From Argentina anserina (taxonomy: Eukaryota; Streptophyta; Magnoliopsida; Rosales; Rosaceae), in assembly GCF_933775445.1 (NCBI RefSeq), contig NC_065876.1, positions 24,056,001 to 24,120,000 on the forward strand: a DNA stretch of 64,000 bases, written 5' to 3'. Both the position numbers and the translations under genes were made by a program. The notes under the pieces were generated by a model, which searched no databases, had not been told where the DNA came from, and worked only from the letters and a program-made list of their open reading frames with translations. How positions within the stretch are numbered: position 1 is the stretch's first letter; the number at the start of each line of letters is the position of its first letter. Of this stretch, positions 1-13,383 are shown in pieces.

Positions 1-3000
1 GTTGCCCCCTGGAGGTACCAACGGTCCAGAGCAATGGATTCTGCTCTTTGTTACGTAGCCCTGAGATATACGAATAGTTCAGTTTCTGATATAAAAAGTT
101 CTCATGTTTTTCTTGAAAAACAAAGTTATGGTGAAGTTGAGTTCCTCACCATTCCTGATTCTTTGACAAACAATCTGTCATTCTTAAACAAGTCTGTTGC
201 CGTTTGAGGCTTGTGAGATATCTGCGCTCTTAGTTCTGGCTTATTTTTTGTAGAAGCTGTCGTCTTATTCAATGATGATCCTACTGCGCTACTAGGATGT
301 ACCACTGAACTACAATGGGAATAACCTTTCTGTCTAGCTCCTCTGTGTGCTTCCATTGCAAAGCCAGAGACACTATCTTGCTGGTGAGGCATGTACTTGT
401 AACCCATGGATTTCGGGTTTTTACCCTGCTGTTTTTATGTTAGAAACAAGTATGTGACAAGTAGTACAAGAATGAGGCAATGGTTAATTAGATGTGTCAA
501 GCCACTCATGTACCTGGATAATTCCTTGGGCATTATAATCTGGTGTTGGCGCTACCTTGGCAACTCTTGATACCCTTCTAACAGATTCAGGACCACGCCC
601 TTTAACAGGATCCTCTCTTTTCCTGAAATACAAACAATAGGTTAATTTTATAAATATTTACAGTAAAATACATACCATTTCAAATATGTTAAGGAAGGTT
701 CCTTCCTCATCAAGAATCAATTACCAGAACAAGAAATACCTTTTTTCTTCATCCCGAAGCTTCGCATCGAACTCCTTGCTTGGAGGATATTGTGGTAAAG
801 CTGATGGATGACAAGCTACGGGTGGCGTGGTGAAGAACTGAAATATAAACAACAAATTAGAGATAAATATGTAATATTTACCCAAGGACCATATTCATAA
901 GCCAAATTCTTCTATTATTGTCAGCAATAACTCAACACAGCACTTATTGAATCCTTTTTTTATTGTCTTCGTAACGTTTATTCAAAATCACTCATTGAGA
1001 GTGAGAGTCTATAACCATACCCCCCCCCCCCCCCCCATTTTTATATCAAAGCATGTTTCTGAAGATATATGGATATTAAATGACACGATATAATAAGTAG
1101 CAAGTCTGAAAAAGTTCTACTAGACTCAAGACTGTTTGGCTGAAATGAGACCACAAACTTACTTGACTTCGAAGGGCTGAACCTGCAGATCCTCGATTTT
1201 CTGCTTCTATGGCGAGGAGTTTATCGACAAGAGCAAATGCTGTAGCAGGGAAGTCTTTGAAGGTGTCAGCAAGGCGGCGCATGTAAGGTTGTTGAGGCTT
1301 GAAACTGGTTGCATGTGGTAATTTTGTTTTCTTCCAGAAGTCCTCAGATGGTGAACCGCAGAGCTTGAAAATCTTATGCATCTGTTCCACCTGAAAATAA
1401 TGGTGTTATTACTGTCACCTAAAAAGTTAAGGTACAATTTTTAGCTCATGTCAATGAAGCTTTAAAAACCTAATATAAGTGATCAGTTGGTGCAACAAAG
1501 TTATAGATACTTTGGCTGCTTGGATGCCTATATATGAAAATTAAAGGCTGAGAGACGTATTGATAGCTTAATCTGTTTTGCTGACATACAGCATAAATTT
1601 ATTGCTCATATAAGTAATTACTTCTCGCAGGAGGCACTTGATTACAGCAAATTATTAACTGATGAAACCAAGGGACATAAAGATAACTTATACAGATTAT
1701 CAATATAATTGGAATAACTCGTTTACCTCTGTTCTACCAGGCATGATAGGCTTTCCAGCAAACAATTCCGCAAGGATACAGCCTGTGCTCCACAGATCTA
1801 TTGCCGGGCCATACTGTGTGGCACCAAGCAGAAGCTCAGGTGCCCTGTACCACAGAGTTACAACGCGACTAGTTAATGGCTGCTTCTGATCAGGCTCATA
1901 ATACGTAGCTAAACCAAAATCACCAATCTTGAGAACTCCATCATTATTAATCAAAAGATTAGAACCCTTTATGTCACGGTGCAGGACACCTTGACTGTGG
2001 CAATGTTCAAGGCCGCTAAGCAATTGTTGTGCTAAACATTTTATCTGCAGCAGCACACAAGCATTGTTATTATTATTTTTATTCTTGCAACCATTCAAGG
2101 TCCAACTGGAATGATAGAGAAAAAGGGATAAAAAAACAATGATTTCCATAGAAGCAAAGAAGAGTAGAGAACAGGTCATAAGTTGTAAGACAGTTCACAA
2201 ATCAGTATAGCTAGAATACACATTCCCTCTGTTCTAGAAGGAGTACAGAAAGGAGGCAAATTAAACAAGATACGAAAGAGCTCTACACTAATGTTCTAAA
2301 ACAATCGCTGTATAATTCATAGATGGTACAAGTAAAACAATAGGACCTGATTCAAAACAGATTCATAGTAAAAATGATAGATATATCCTTGACAGCAAAG
2401 TAATGTGTACCTGTGGTTCAGTAAACTTGATGCCACGTGTTGCTGCAAGACCTGCAAGGTCATGATCCATATACTCGAACACAAGATATAAGCTGCATGA
2501 CGTTTTTGAAGCAACTAAACCCTCGAGCTTCATTACATTTGGATGGTCAAGTTTGCGTAAAATATAAATTTCTCTAGCCATGAAGCGCACACTTTCTGGA
2601 TCCATATTTACAAACCGTACTTTCTTCAATGCAACTATTTTACCAGTTTCAAGATCACGAGCCTTGTATACACTGCTATAAGTTCCTTGTCCAATCTGCG
2701 AAGACATAATGAATTAGAGATTTTCTGTATGATTTGGCTAAATTACCATAAGATAGACACTCGTTCAACAACTCTAGAATACATCAAACACCGATATGTT
2801 TACCAACCAAAACAATGCTTGGATTCTTATATCCTTATCATCTAATAGTGTTGTCTTCATGAACTAGTCCGTTCTTATATCCTTTTTTTTTTTTTTGAAG
2901 AAATCCAAGCATGATAATTACTTTTAGGCAGATGGGAAAACAATCTTATGATTCATATAATTTAAGATACTGTTTTAACCAATTGTTGATTGTGTACATC

Positions 3001-3704
3001 ATACTCTCATATTGCTTTTATTTCCACATACAATAAGCATATACAAATACACACATGAACATGCAAATGCTAGTGAAATCCATTTACGAGTCATCCATAT
3101 ACACACAACATAAACATAAGAGTTTCAGGCATCTAACAATCACACAACAAGTCCATGAAGCACAAACCAGAACAATTTTGTATCGTGCATGTATATCTAG
3201 CAATATTTGAAATGCAATGAAGGAAGCAATTAATTAGCAGTTAGAACTTACTTTGTCCAACTTCTCAAAGGTGTCTGCCCGGCGAGGAACCCACCCTTGG
3301 ATGGCATCTCCGGCAACTGAAGTTAGCCACGAAGGCCATCCTGCAGCTGCGTATTCGGCTTCTGCACCGAGCGGCAAGCTCACTAACCTAGACATTGCCG
3401 CTTTTTTTTCATTGGCTGCCATTTCCACTGTTGCCCATCTCTGATGATTAGCAATCCCAGGTTTCTCGACCTTTGATTTATCTTCAAGATCTTTAGACAC
3501 ATTGCTAATTCTGCCGTGTGCCCTGGAAGCATTTCTCGATAACAAACGCATTGATGCATCACCACGAGCATCTACTACAAAGTCCTCTCTTAATGAAGGA
3601 GTTGGAGCAACCAATTGAACCGAATCCTTCAAATTATCTTCCACTTTCTTAGAATCCTGTATATGATCTGGTTCTGAGGTTCCTTTTGAGCAAATGCAGC
3701 CCAT
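1..3704 (-). CDS. CDK-like Ser/Thr protein kinase, N-myristoylated (At1g54610/IBS1-like), 3' end outside window
   Basis: Eight exons on the minus strand: 3704-3252, 2695-2411, 2044-1727, 1390-1163, 837-740, 622-514, 425-150 and 60-<1. All join in frame at GT-AG sites and give 609 codons before the edge. The start at 3704 is chosen over an in-frame ATG 39 bases upstream because it gives MGCICSKG, a classic N-myristoylation and palmitoylation motif. The kinase domain begins near residue 146: glycine loop IGQGTYSSVY (152-161), catalytic Lys about 175, HRDIKGSNLL with Asp about 270, DFG at 288, and TLWYRAPE near 316. The helix-C segment resembles the CDK PSTAIRE region (ESVRFMAREI). The tail is basic and low in complexity. 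Exon 8 reads SGPLVPPGGN, which I recall as conserved near the C terminus of this family, so the gene continues leftward. Substrates are unknown; membrane-associated signalling is inferred from the N terminus. Confidence 0.95.
1020..1036. repeat. 17-bp poly-C run in kinase intron 4
   Basis: An uninterrupted run of 17 C on the plus strand lies in the intron between exons 4 and 5 of the kinase gene. The pre-mRNA would carry 17 consecutive G. Such a run can form a quadruplex and is error-prone in sequencing, so its length is uncertain. Confidence 0.9.
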
Positions 3705-4640
3705 ATTGTCACCCCAGAAATCCCCTATAGATTCCCAATTCACACCTTTATCTGCAACTATATGAGAGCACTAAACAAATAATGTAATCTGCATTCCTGG
3801 GAAACCCAAGAGTTTCCCTTTCAATCCATCACCCCTCCTCAAATTCTCAATCTGGGTCTCTTAGAACCCCCACAAGAAACAACCTGAGTCACATGTTTAA
3901 AGCCTCATGATGATCAATGTAGCTCTGCCCACATGTCCCAAAAGTCCCTAACAATACAGAATTCTCCACAATGTGCAAGGAAAACAAGGAAGACAAGAAT
4001 ACAACTTTATGGATTTGGGCGTAACCTCAATACTTGTTGTGCAAGCAAGACTTGAATAGGATAGGATAGAGATATGAGAGAAAACTAGGAGACTCAAAAC
4101 CCAGACCAGAGATTCCTGCACCAGGAGAAAACAGGGGGAGAAATGAAGTTCTTGTCTTGGAATGCAGGAGTTCTGGCTGGCGGTTCTGGGTTGCAGAAAT
4201 TCACCCTAATCTTTTTTTCCCCTAATTATTGACAATATCGCAAATAATTACACGCCAACATACAATATTTTCTTTGATTTCAAGAGAGACTATCTCAGGA
4301 GAAAGGAAGGAGGACATGAATGGAAATTTCCAAAAAATCAAAAAAAAAAGGGAAAGAAAACAGAATAGAGGGTAATGAAAGTGTGGGTTGTGATTTGGGG
4401 GTGGGCAGTGAGAGATAGAGATTTTCGGGCGTACTTGTCCCCGGAAAATGCGAGAGGCCGACGGTTTTTGGGAGATGACAGGAACGGAAAGGTGGCTGAG
4501 GCAGTTGACCCCCCAACAACACCAAGATCCTTCTCTTTGACTCTATCTCTTTCTCTCCAGCGATGCAATATTTTGTTGCCAGAGAGAGAGAGAGAGTCGA
4601 GAAGGGAGAGCTTGCTTGCGGAGCTCTCTAGTCTCTAAAT
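3705..4640 (-). promoter_or_regulatory. Leader and promoter region of the kinase gene
   Basis: This stretch lies directly upstream of the kinase start. It is rich in CT/GA tracts on the minus strand (about 4530-4640), typical of plant 5' leaders and core promoters. The family often has an intron in the 5' UTR, which would fit the roughly 900 bases between the start codon and the CT-rich zone. I cannot place the transcription start or leader splice sites from sequence alone. Open frames here overlap in several frames and look non-coding. Confidence 0.5.
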
Positions 4641-4740
4641 AAAGACAGACGTGCCATGCAGTTTCTCTCCCGACCACCACTACTCCCTCCAATGACATAC
4701 ATCATATATCATATGATTAATATCGTTTTCATTTTCAGAA

Positions 4741-5816
4741 GTATTTATCACCAACAGTCCCTTAATTATGGTGTACTTACCAATGTGATACCTCAACTCT
4801 TAATCGTACCAATGTGATACCCAGACTCTAGTATTGCTATCATTGAAGTACTTCCGTCAGTTTTTTTTCAACTTCTCCGTCATCTTGGTGATGTGGCAAG
4901 TACGTGAGGCCCACAAAGAGGGTTAAAAGACAAAATTAACCTCATCTAAGAGAAATAATATTTTTCCGGCCCTTTACCTTGAGAAAGACACCCAACAATT
5001 CCAATTTTGGCGCCAATTTTCCCTCCATACTCCTTAATTTGTGTCTCTTATCTAAACTAAAGAACTACCGCCAACCAGTCGACCACAATCTGATAAAACC
5101 TAGATCAATCTTATTTTCTATTTTTACCCTAGCACTTGTTAAACTAACAGAATAAATATAGAAATTTATATGGAACATCTCATTTCCACAATCTCATAAG
5201 AATATAGAAACACATAACTTAACGAAATTCAAATACATGTGTTAAGTACCATTAGTTGCCACCTTTTATGTTGATCTGCCATGATTTTTGCTTGTAAGAA
5301 CTAATGGTACTTAAACATGTAGTTGAATTTCGTTAAATTATGTGTTTCTATATTCTTATGAGATTGTGGAAATGAGATGTTCCATATAAAATTCTATATT
5401 TATTCTGTTAGTTTAACAAGTGCTAGGGTAAAAATAGAAAATGAGATTGATCTAGGTTTTATCAGATTGTGGTCGACTGGTTGGCGGTAGTTCTTTAGTT
5501 TAGATAAGAGACACAAATTAAGGAGTAGGGAGGGAAAATTGGCGCCAAAATTGGAATTGTTGGGTGTCTTTCTCAAGGTAAAGGGCCGAAAAAATATTGT
5601 TTCTCTCAGATGGGGTTAATTTTGTCTTTTAACCCTCTTTGTGGGCCTCACGTACTTACCACGTCACCAAGATGACGGAGAAGTTGAAAAAAAACTGACG
5701 GAAGTACTTCAATGATAGCAATACTAGAGTCTGGGTATCACATTGGTACGATTAAGAGTTGAGGTATCACATTGGTAGGTACACCATAGTTGAGGGACTG
5801 TTGGTAAAAAATACTC
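4741..5816. mobile_element. Foldback (long terminal inverted repeat) element, MULE-like
   Basis: Two arms of about 520 bp (about 4741-5262 and 5304-5816) are near-perfect reverse complements, separated by a loop of about 40 bp. The arms end near CACCAACAGTCCCT on the left and its complement on the right. The 9-mer TTTTCAGAA occurs at 4732-4740 and again at 5817-5825, as expected for a 9-bp target duplication of Mutator-like elements. No coding sequence is present, so the copy is non-autonomous. Superfamily assignment rests on TSD length and arm length only; the high arm similarity suggests recent origin or gene conversion. Confidence 0.8.
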
Positions 5817-5825
5817 TTTTCAGAA

Positions 5826-6350
5826 TAACTATTACAAATTTACACTGAGACATGTATTGAAATATTAATCCACATATATATATATATCATTATATATTGA
5901 GATAAGAACGTCACTCCATTAAAAACAAATATATTTTGGACTAGAAAAAATTGTCGAAAAGTCCAACACCGTTGGACCTAGTTACTTTGAGACCGGTGTG
6001 CAAACAGCTCTCCCCGGCCTTTTGGTTTCTTTATTCAGGCGAAGGAGATGATGATGGGGGTATTGCGGTAGTAAATTTGGTGGTGGAGAAGCCGACGACA
6101 GTGACGGAACAGTGGGAGGCTCTCGTCTACAAATTGTTACCTTGGAGGCTAGGGTTGTTTAGAGCGCCCCCTAGGGTTAGATTTAGACTAAATTAAATTT
6201 TTTTTTTGTTTATTGCTTAGTCAATTTTTTTGCATTTTGATAATCACATATTTATGTGACTGTTATTGTGTTAATTATTCATTTTACTTAGCTATTTTAT
6301 AATACTTTTATATTTTTAATTACCTTTATTTGTTTTTAGGTATTTTGAAG
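5826..6350. other. Unassigned intergenic sequence
   Basis: AT-rich DNA with a short TA repeat near 5874-5886. An 81-codon plus-strand frame at 5951-6196 has no motif or homology I recognise and no clear splice or promoter context. I see nothing else in it. Confidence 0.4.
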
Positions 6351-7843
6351 TGGAATAAAGAAGAAGAGAGAAGAAATATAGGGAAATCCAATTCCTAACT
6401 CGAATATCTTGACAAGAAAATAAAAATGTGAAATTCCGGCAATTTTCTGAGCACCACCACTTTTGGTGGTGCCATACATTTTCGGTCTAATTTTATGGAG
6501 GAGCAAGGAAGGAGCAACACATTGTTATATCACAATTAGATCTCATTTTTTTTAGTTGAGATTTAACTACATTATTTTTCTCTCTTTCTCACAAAATCAT
6601 GGCTCTTCATTGTCCAAAATCCACACATATATTATATAAAAATCTGATTTGATTTTGGGTGTAATCATCACCTCTATGTCCATCATTACCTAGTCATCAC
6701 CCACTTCTTCCATGATCATTCACTTCCTACATGATCATTCACTTCCTTTCATAATCACCCACTTCCTTCTTTATCACTCACTTATTCCATGATCATTTAC
6801 TTCCTCCATGATCACCTACTTCCTCATTTATCACCCACTTAATCCATAACCAACCACCTCACTCACTACACCATTATCTCTCACTTTTCTCTACTTTTTC
6901 CACCACCATTCTCCTCTATAAAAACCTCCATACACCATTTTTCCACAACCAACCAAGAGAGAGAGAGGGAGAGGGAAAGAAAAAATAGAGAGAATAAGAG
7001 AAGAGAAATGGGAGAAGACGGACATGGAGAGCCGAAGCGAAGTCACCTTCAATCTCCTCAAGCTACAACTCACATCTCCTCAATGTGCTAAAATCTCATC
7101 AAGCCTCTACAAGAAAAAGGAAGTTCAGTCTATTCTCCATTAATTCATCTTTCATGTATTCTTTGATGCTTTTATTCAAGATTATGTGTAACAAAATTCC
7201 TTGATAGTTAGGGGTAATCAAAACTCTAGATATGTCTTCAATTTCAAACTCCAATTTAATTTATATAATTTTAGATAAGAATTTCTTCACTGATTGTTCA
7301 TTGATAATTCTATTGCATATCTCATTTGGTCGATATTTTGATGCATGTTTTAGGGTTTTATTATCTTGAATATGTATATGACCGACATATTGTTGCATAT
7401 TCTGTGAGAGATAACAAGTTCTTTGCAGGTATTTGTGTGAAGTGATTCCTTAGTAATCTAAGGCTACCGATATTGACCTTAGATTCTTTGTTGTTACTCA
7501 AACGTTCTTAGAACTTCATGATTTTAATTATTTTGGTCTAGATACCGACATTCCACAGATCAATTAATTGAGAATATAGCTAAGTCGATACCGACATTTC
7601 GCTTAACATGACAAGTAAGATAACATAATACGATTAATGACCTAACGATATTGGCTTAACTGTGAGTGCATTCATCTATAATTATTGACATTATTTTGGG
7701 GTGATTGAAGCATATGGAGAGAAGTTCCTAGCTATTGTTTTTCTCATATTTACATCCATATTTACTTTTTAATATTCAGTTTTTAGCAGTACTTTTGTCT
7801 TATTTATTTTTGTTTACCAATCAAACCAATTCTGAATACTCTC
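6351..7843. mobile_element. Probable remnant of an LTR retrotransposon, interrupted by later insertions
   Basis: This stretch has no coding frame. It contains a GA-rich purine tract (6954-7010), repeated CACTTCYTYCATGATCA-like 22-bp units (about 6700-6850), and non-coding text resembling long plant LTRs. It appears to continue after the nested insertions at 13080-13383 and 16595 onward, since those segments abut without other flanks. Family not determined; the interpretation is inference. Confidence 0.35.
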
Positions 7844-8370
7844 TGTCACATCCCCGAAATTTCGAATGATAAAAATTCGAATTCGAAGCCATGAAAACTC
7901 TAAAACAATTTCAAATATATTAAAATCATCTTATAGTAACAATGTATCAAAACTGAATTCATAGTACGACTCAGTCGACCTGATTAATACATAATCAGTT
8001 ATAATTCAAATATTATAACAAAATGCAATGTAAAATTCTCTCAATCCTCACCACAAATAGAAGAAATAAACTTCAAGAATCTGCAGAGTAAGCCTTCCCA
8101 TTGTGCTAATCCACACCTGCAGAATTATTTCATACACCATCGAATAGGTGCACGGGGATTGTAAACACAAACCCGGTAAGCTTTGTAGTTCGTATGAGTA
8201 AACAACAGTATAATACACATCGCATACAAAGAAATTACTGATGACATTTAAAGATAATTGTACTCATATGACACTGACGGCACATCTGGTCGTCTAATAA
8301 TATATGAAAATATGTGAACTCATGAAACATTGGGCAACCGATATGTTTACCCAAATTACATTTAAAATAC

Positions 8371-8733
8371 GGGTACTCATAATACCCAGGTACTCATCTG
8401 TTACCCCTCATATAGTACGCCGACAGATACTGGGCAACCCATTTATTACCCAATATCAACAAAAACATGGGTACTCATGAGACCCAGGTGATCCATCTGT
8501 TACCCCTCATGCAGTACACCGACATGCACTGGGCAACCCATCTGGTTACCCAAAATCATTTAAAATATGGGTACTCATGAGACCCAGGTACCCATCTGTT
8601 ACCCCTCATGCAGTACACCGACAGACACTGAGCAGCCCATCTGTTACCTAATATCACTCAAAAACATGGATACTCATGAAACCCAAGCAACCCATCTGTT
8701 ACCCCTCATGCAGTACACCGGCAGACAGACTAG
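8371..8733. repeat. Tandem array, about 99-bp unit, 3.7 copies, inside element A
   Basis: Units start at about 8371, 8469, 8569 and 8669 with a GGTACTCATRA motif and each contains CCATCTGTTACCCCTCATG. Copies differ at several positions. A shorter related block lies in element B (about 10440-10690) and in reverse in element C (about 15895-16140), so it is a family-specific LTR component. Confidence 0.85.
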
Positions 8734-10006
8734 AGCTCTAACTGAATCGTAACCGACACTCAGCCAAGGCTTGGTTCGAATTACTACCAACAACGTCCGA
8801 AGACCAGAAAATGTTTTAACAAGACTCAATGATACAACCACGTACAATATAACAATCAACACATGTTTATTGTACTACAAGCAAACGACTCTTGCACAAT
8901 AATATAAATATAGTCGCCACAATATACTCTCATTTGCAAATAAAAACCGTAACATTATATAATATAGCAACCCATATATATGTATCGTATTTATCATTTG
9001 TATACACATACACAACCCACTATATTATATAGATGTCACAGTTCACTCTTTTTAAATAATTCAACATATAAGCCACCGCCAAGGGTAGACTTGTCACAGT
9101 GAGATTTACTCACATTCACCATAGTCCATAATCACTAAAACCTTTTAAAATAATTTATTAAAAATAGCGTTTCACTTACCCATGAATCGTAGATGATCAA
9201 GTTCACGTAATTTAAACCAAAACATATTTTTAAAACAATTTTTATAAGCTAGTGATGCAATGACTATATTAACAACTCAAACTAAATTCAATAATCATAA
9301 CATTATTTCGATCATGATGATCAATGTGAGGTTTACTCACCTTATTTCCTGCGTGCAACTTCCACGATACCGAAAACGATTCTCTCACTCATTTCATCGG
9401 TCACCTAATAGCATGATAAAATGCTTAGAAAGCGATACGTAAAATATCAGGTGACGATTTCATTACAGCTAAATATTGTTCATAAAACACTGTTCACCCA
9501 ACATTGTTTGTGTTTTACTGTTCATAAAACAATGTTCATGAACCATGTTCGTTTTCACTGTTTACAGAACATTGTTCATGCGCCGCCACCTTTTTCGACC
9601 ACCACCAATGAACACCAAATTTCACCACCACAATCTAAATGACATTCTTAACAACTTTATAGTTGACCACAAAGTCTAATTCTGAGTCTAAACACTTCAA
9701 TTTAACAAAAATCGAAAAGCCCCAATTTAAAACCTAAAATTTCTTTTCTTCGATTCTCCTAGCACACAAGGATTTGGGTTAAATATTTTGGAGGGTTTGT
9801 AGTATGGAAGGAAACCTTAAAAATGGGACAAGAATCTCACCGATTGGTGGCCGGAGGAGGGAGATCCGGCGATGTGAAGTTCAGCGAAATATGCAGTTTC
9901 GGGGGAACCAAATGGCGGCGATATGGCGGGTGGCGCTGCCACCAATCAACAGGGAACGCATCAACCTTTCAAACGTGACCAGTGCGCCGATGTATGGTGG
10001 CCGGAC

Positions 10007-12646
10007 TGTCACAACCCCAAAATTTCGAACATGAAACTCAAATTTCGAAGTCATGAAAAACACTAAAAAAATCTCAATGAATCGAAATCATTTTAAATGC
10101 CACAGCGGATCATCTCTGAGTTAAAAATACAACTCAGTCAAACCGATTATTACAAACCAAATTATAATTCGACATTATAACAAATGGAAATGTATAATCC
10201 TCACAAAAACCTCACAAGAAGGTCACACAAAATCCTCACCACAAGCTGGAAATAAATAACTTCAAGTCCTATGAGCGGTCCGTCAATTCCCGCTAATCCA
10301 CTACACCATCGAATTGGTGCACCGGGATTGTAAACACAAATCCGGTAAGCTTTACAGCTCGTATGAGTAAAAACAACAATAAAACTCGCATATCAATATA
10401 TACGGAAATCCACAAAAAACATCAAATATAAATGCACTCATGAGTCAATTGACGGCCCATCTGGTTGTCCGAAATATGAAAATGAAAGTGCTCATGAGAA
10501 ATTGGGCAACCCCTCTGTTTACCCAAATGCATTTATAATACGGGTACTAATGAACGCTGGAACACCTATGTTACCCCTCACGTAGTACACCGCCGACATT
10601 GGGCAACCTCCTGCTACCCAACATCCAAAAATATGAGTATTCATGAGCCGATAACCCATCTGTTACCTCACATGCAGTACTCCGGCAGACAGACTAGAGC
10701 TCTAACTGTATCGTAACTTTCGCCCGGCCAAAGACTAGGTTCCGACATGCCAACACGTCCGAAGACAAAACATGTCTGAAGAGAAAAACACGTCTGAAGA
10801 CCGTCCGAAGACAAAACACGTCTGAAGACCGTTCGAAGACAAAACACGTCCGAAGACCGTCCGAAGACATAAAACTCGTCTGAAGATCGTCCGAAGACAA
10901 AAACGTTTTAACAAATCTCAATGTTAAAACCAAGTACAATAATCATCTCATTATTTTTTACAAATCGCATCAACATGCTCAATATATAATTCTCATCACC
11001 AACGTGATCATATTCACAACGAAATCCTGACAGTATATAATATAACAAACTATATATATGTACCAATTTACCATTTATACAAATATATATATATATATTC
11101 CACTATATCATATACATGTCATATTTCATTCTTTAATATTTTGCATAATCTTGAATCTCCGCAAGGGTAGATTTGTAAATAAGTGAAATTTTACTCACCT
11201 TATAAACTCGAGCGTAATTCCACAATTCCGTCAGTAGTTCATTTCCTTAAATTATCGATCACCTTGAAAGGATAAGAAAAGAATTTAGAATCGTTACGTA
11301 AACCATTAAATGCCAAAACAATAATAATATGTTACTGTTCAGCAATTTCTGGTTTTACGAAATTACTGTTCACTGAATTACTATTCACGTATTTACTATT
11401 TATGTATTACTGTACAAATACATCTCATTACGTATTTCTGTACACGTACTGTTTACGTATTCATGTACGTATGCATACTATTCATTCATAAATACTGTTT
11501 CAGTAAATAATAATGACCAAATTACCCTTCCAAAATTATTTTTTTATTTACTGAATGTAATTTACATTTACATTTACCGAATGTAAATAAAATTTACTTT
11601 TACTGTACGTAAATTACTTTTACATTCACCGTCGTAAAAATAAATTTTTACAAAATTTCTATTTGAAAAGCACTGTTCACGCGCCGCCGCACCCTAAAAC
11701 CTTCTCTACTCCTCCTCCACCCTCCTACAGCTTCAGACCACCCCTAAGCTAACACACGCACCCACACGCGCCGCCTCTAGACGGCGGTATTCTCATTGAG
11801 CCCTCCTATCTCCAATCTTCATCAAATCAACCCAAAAATCCTCCACAAACATCATAACCATGTATTGAATGCATCATTACCTAGATTAGAGCTCGAGGTG
11901 CGCATGAAGTGGTTGAATCGCCGGCAAGCTTCTTGCAGGAACTCCACTCGTCGATGCAGCCCTTCGGCGGCGAGGCGAGGCACGGCGAGCTAGAGGGTTG
12001 CAGAGAAGGGTTGCGCGATGCTCCACGGAACGGCGGTGAGGGACACGGCGGCTTGGAGGCGGAGATCGCGGTGTGACGCAGAGGGAGGCTCGGGGAGAGA
12101 GGGGAGGCTCTCGGCAGCGAGACAGAGCGTCGCGAGCTCGGGGTCGACTGCGGAGGGTCGAGTGATGCCTCTGGGCTAGGCGGTGCGAGTCACGAACAGC
12201 CGGAGGGTGGTGGATCGACGATGAGTTTTTCTGAGGGGCGAGAGGGCGATTTCGGGGAGAGAGAGAGAAAGAAGGTGCAGGTGAGAGGAGAGAGAAACCC
12301 TTCTTCAAAACAATTCCCTTTTATACCCCTCTCCGAAATCGGAAACTAACTTCCGTCGTTAATAACTTTCACGTACGACGTCCGATTCGAACGCGTGACA
12401 TGTCCACGAACTCGTATCGATGAGCTCTACAACTTTCGTGAATGACGTTTTCACAACCGAGCGATGGAATAAAAGTCGATATTCGCGTCGCGGAAAACGT
12501 AACGTTTTTCTAAATAAACGTTCCGATAACGTTTCCGTTTTCGATTTCCGACGTCGCAAGGCGACACAAACACGTTAAACGTATTTCACAAACATTATAA
12601 ATTTAAAATCAATCTAAAAACCATTCCGAAAAATCGGGTTATTACA
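10007..12646 (-). mobile_element. Long solo-LTR-like element B nested in element A
   Basis: Starts TGTCACAACCCCAAAATTT at 10007 and ends AATCGGGTTATTACA at 12646 (2640 bp). It is flanked by a perfect 5-bp duplication CGGAC at 10002-10006 and 12647-12651, the size made by LTR-retrotransposon integrases. Its last bases are the reverse complement of the first bases of element C, so B and C are the same family in opposite orientation. No coding capacity; the GC-rich part (about 11690-12310) produces long spurious open frames. Confidence 0.8.
10750..10905. repeat. Short tandem repeats rich in CGTCCGAAGACAAAAC
   Basis: About ten imperfect repeats of a 14-20 bp motif (CGTCYGAAGACMRAAMC) lie in element B. 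The same motif occurs in reverse in element C (about 15240-15310 and 15540-15800), where it is embedded in longer 83-bp units. It appears to be a fast-evolving LTR satellite. Confidence 0.75.
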
Positions 12647-13079
12647 CGGACGACGGAGATCCGGCGGCCTAAAGGCGGTCGCTTGGGGAGAGAAAAAATC
12701 TGGGATTTTCATGGGTGAACAGTACCGATCCGAATTTCTGATTTCTCTCCCATTTTTTCTCTTTAATTCCCATATTTATACTATTTTCCAAAAATGTCCA
12801 AATACCTTTTGATTCGTAACTTCTTCATACGAACTCTGATTTAAGCGTACCGCGTGTCCACGAATTCGTATTGACGAATTCTACAACTTCCATGAATGAA
12901 GTTTTCTGAGATTCCTAACGGATAAAAAGTCAACTCTTGACATGTCACTGTAACGTTTCCGTGTATAAATCGATCGAACACTTTTGTTTTCTCCCTCGTA
13001 CTATATAATCGGATCACCACCAATTTAAATATCTCCGAACAATAATTAGTAAATAATTATAAATTTCCGGGATATTACA

Positions 13080-13383
13080 CGGTTTACACCCTCAAAATTT
13101 GTGTGGTAGTCCGCCACTGTGTCTAGTTAGTGTCTATTTTTAATTTCGTAATTTGTGGTTGAGTCTAGATTAGATAACTAATTAGGTTTATGCTCCTAGA
13201 TCGAGTCTGCTAGATTTTTAGTTTACGCGTGTGTTTGTGTTTTTAAGTGTTAGATTCACCAATCCTCTGCGGGTAATAACCCTTATTTGTAATTTATTAC
13301 ATTGATATAATTGATTTGATAATATGGTATCTTTGTAGGTGCTTTTGCGCCTATCACATTTTACATAATTCTAAGGCGCTTGA
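13080..13383. other. Host segment between nested elements A and C
   Basis: About 300 bp of non-coding DNA with a CTCTGCGGGTAATAACCC segment and GGTGCTTTTGCGCC near the end. It probably belongs to the same older LTR-retrotransposon remnant as 6351-7843. No gene is seen. Confidence 0.35.

Larger units (their letters stand above)
7844..13079 (-). mobile_element. Long solo-LTR-like element A (about 2.6 kb), split by element B
   Basis: Starts TGTCACATCCCCGAAATTT and ends GGGATATTACA, so it has TG...CA termini whose two ends resemble each other in inverted orientation. Without element B it is about 2.6 kb. It contains no gag or pol frame. It shares its order of parts with B and, in reverse, with C: repeat array, AT-rich TGTTCACG zone, GC-rich zone, terminal CCCGNAA motif. 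Flanking 5-mers (CTCTC left, CGGTT right) do not match, so no target duplication is seen. Best read as a solo LTR of a long-LTR Ty3/gypsy family, perhaps Tekay/Del-like; the family name is tentative. Confidence 0.55.

Noticed and set aside
11886..12308. 140-codon minus-strand frame, Arg/Pro/Ser-rich
   Set aside because: Lies in the GC-rich part of solo-LTR-like element B, where stop codons are rare by composition; no domain and no splice context.
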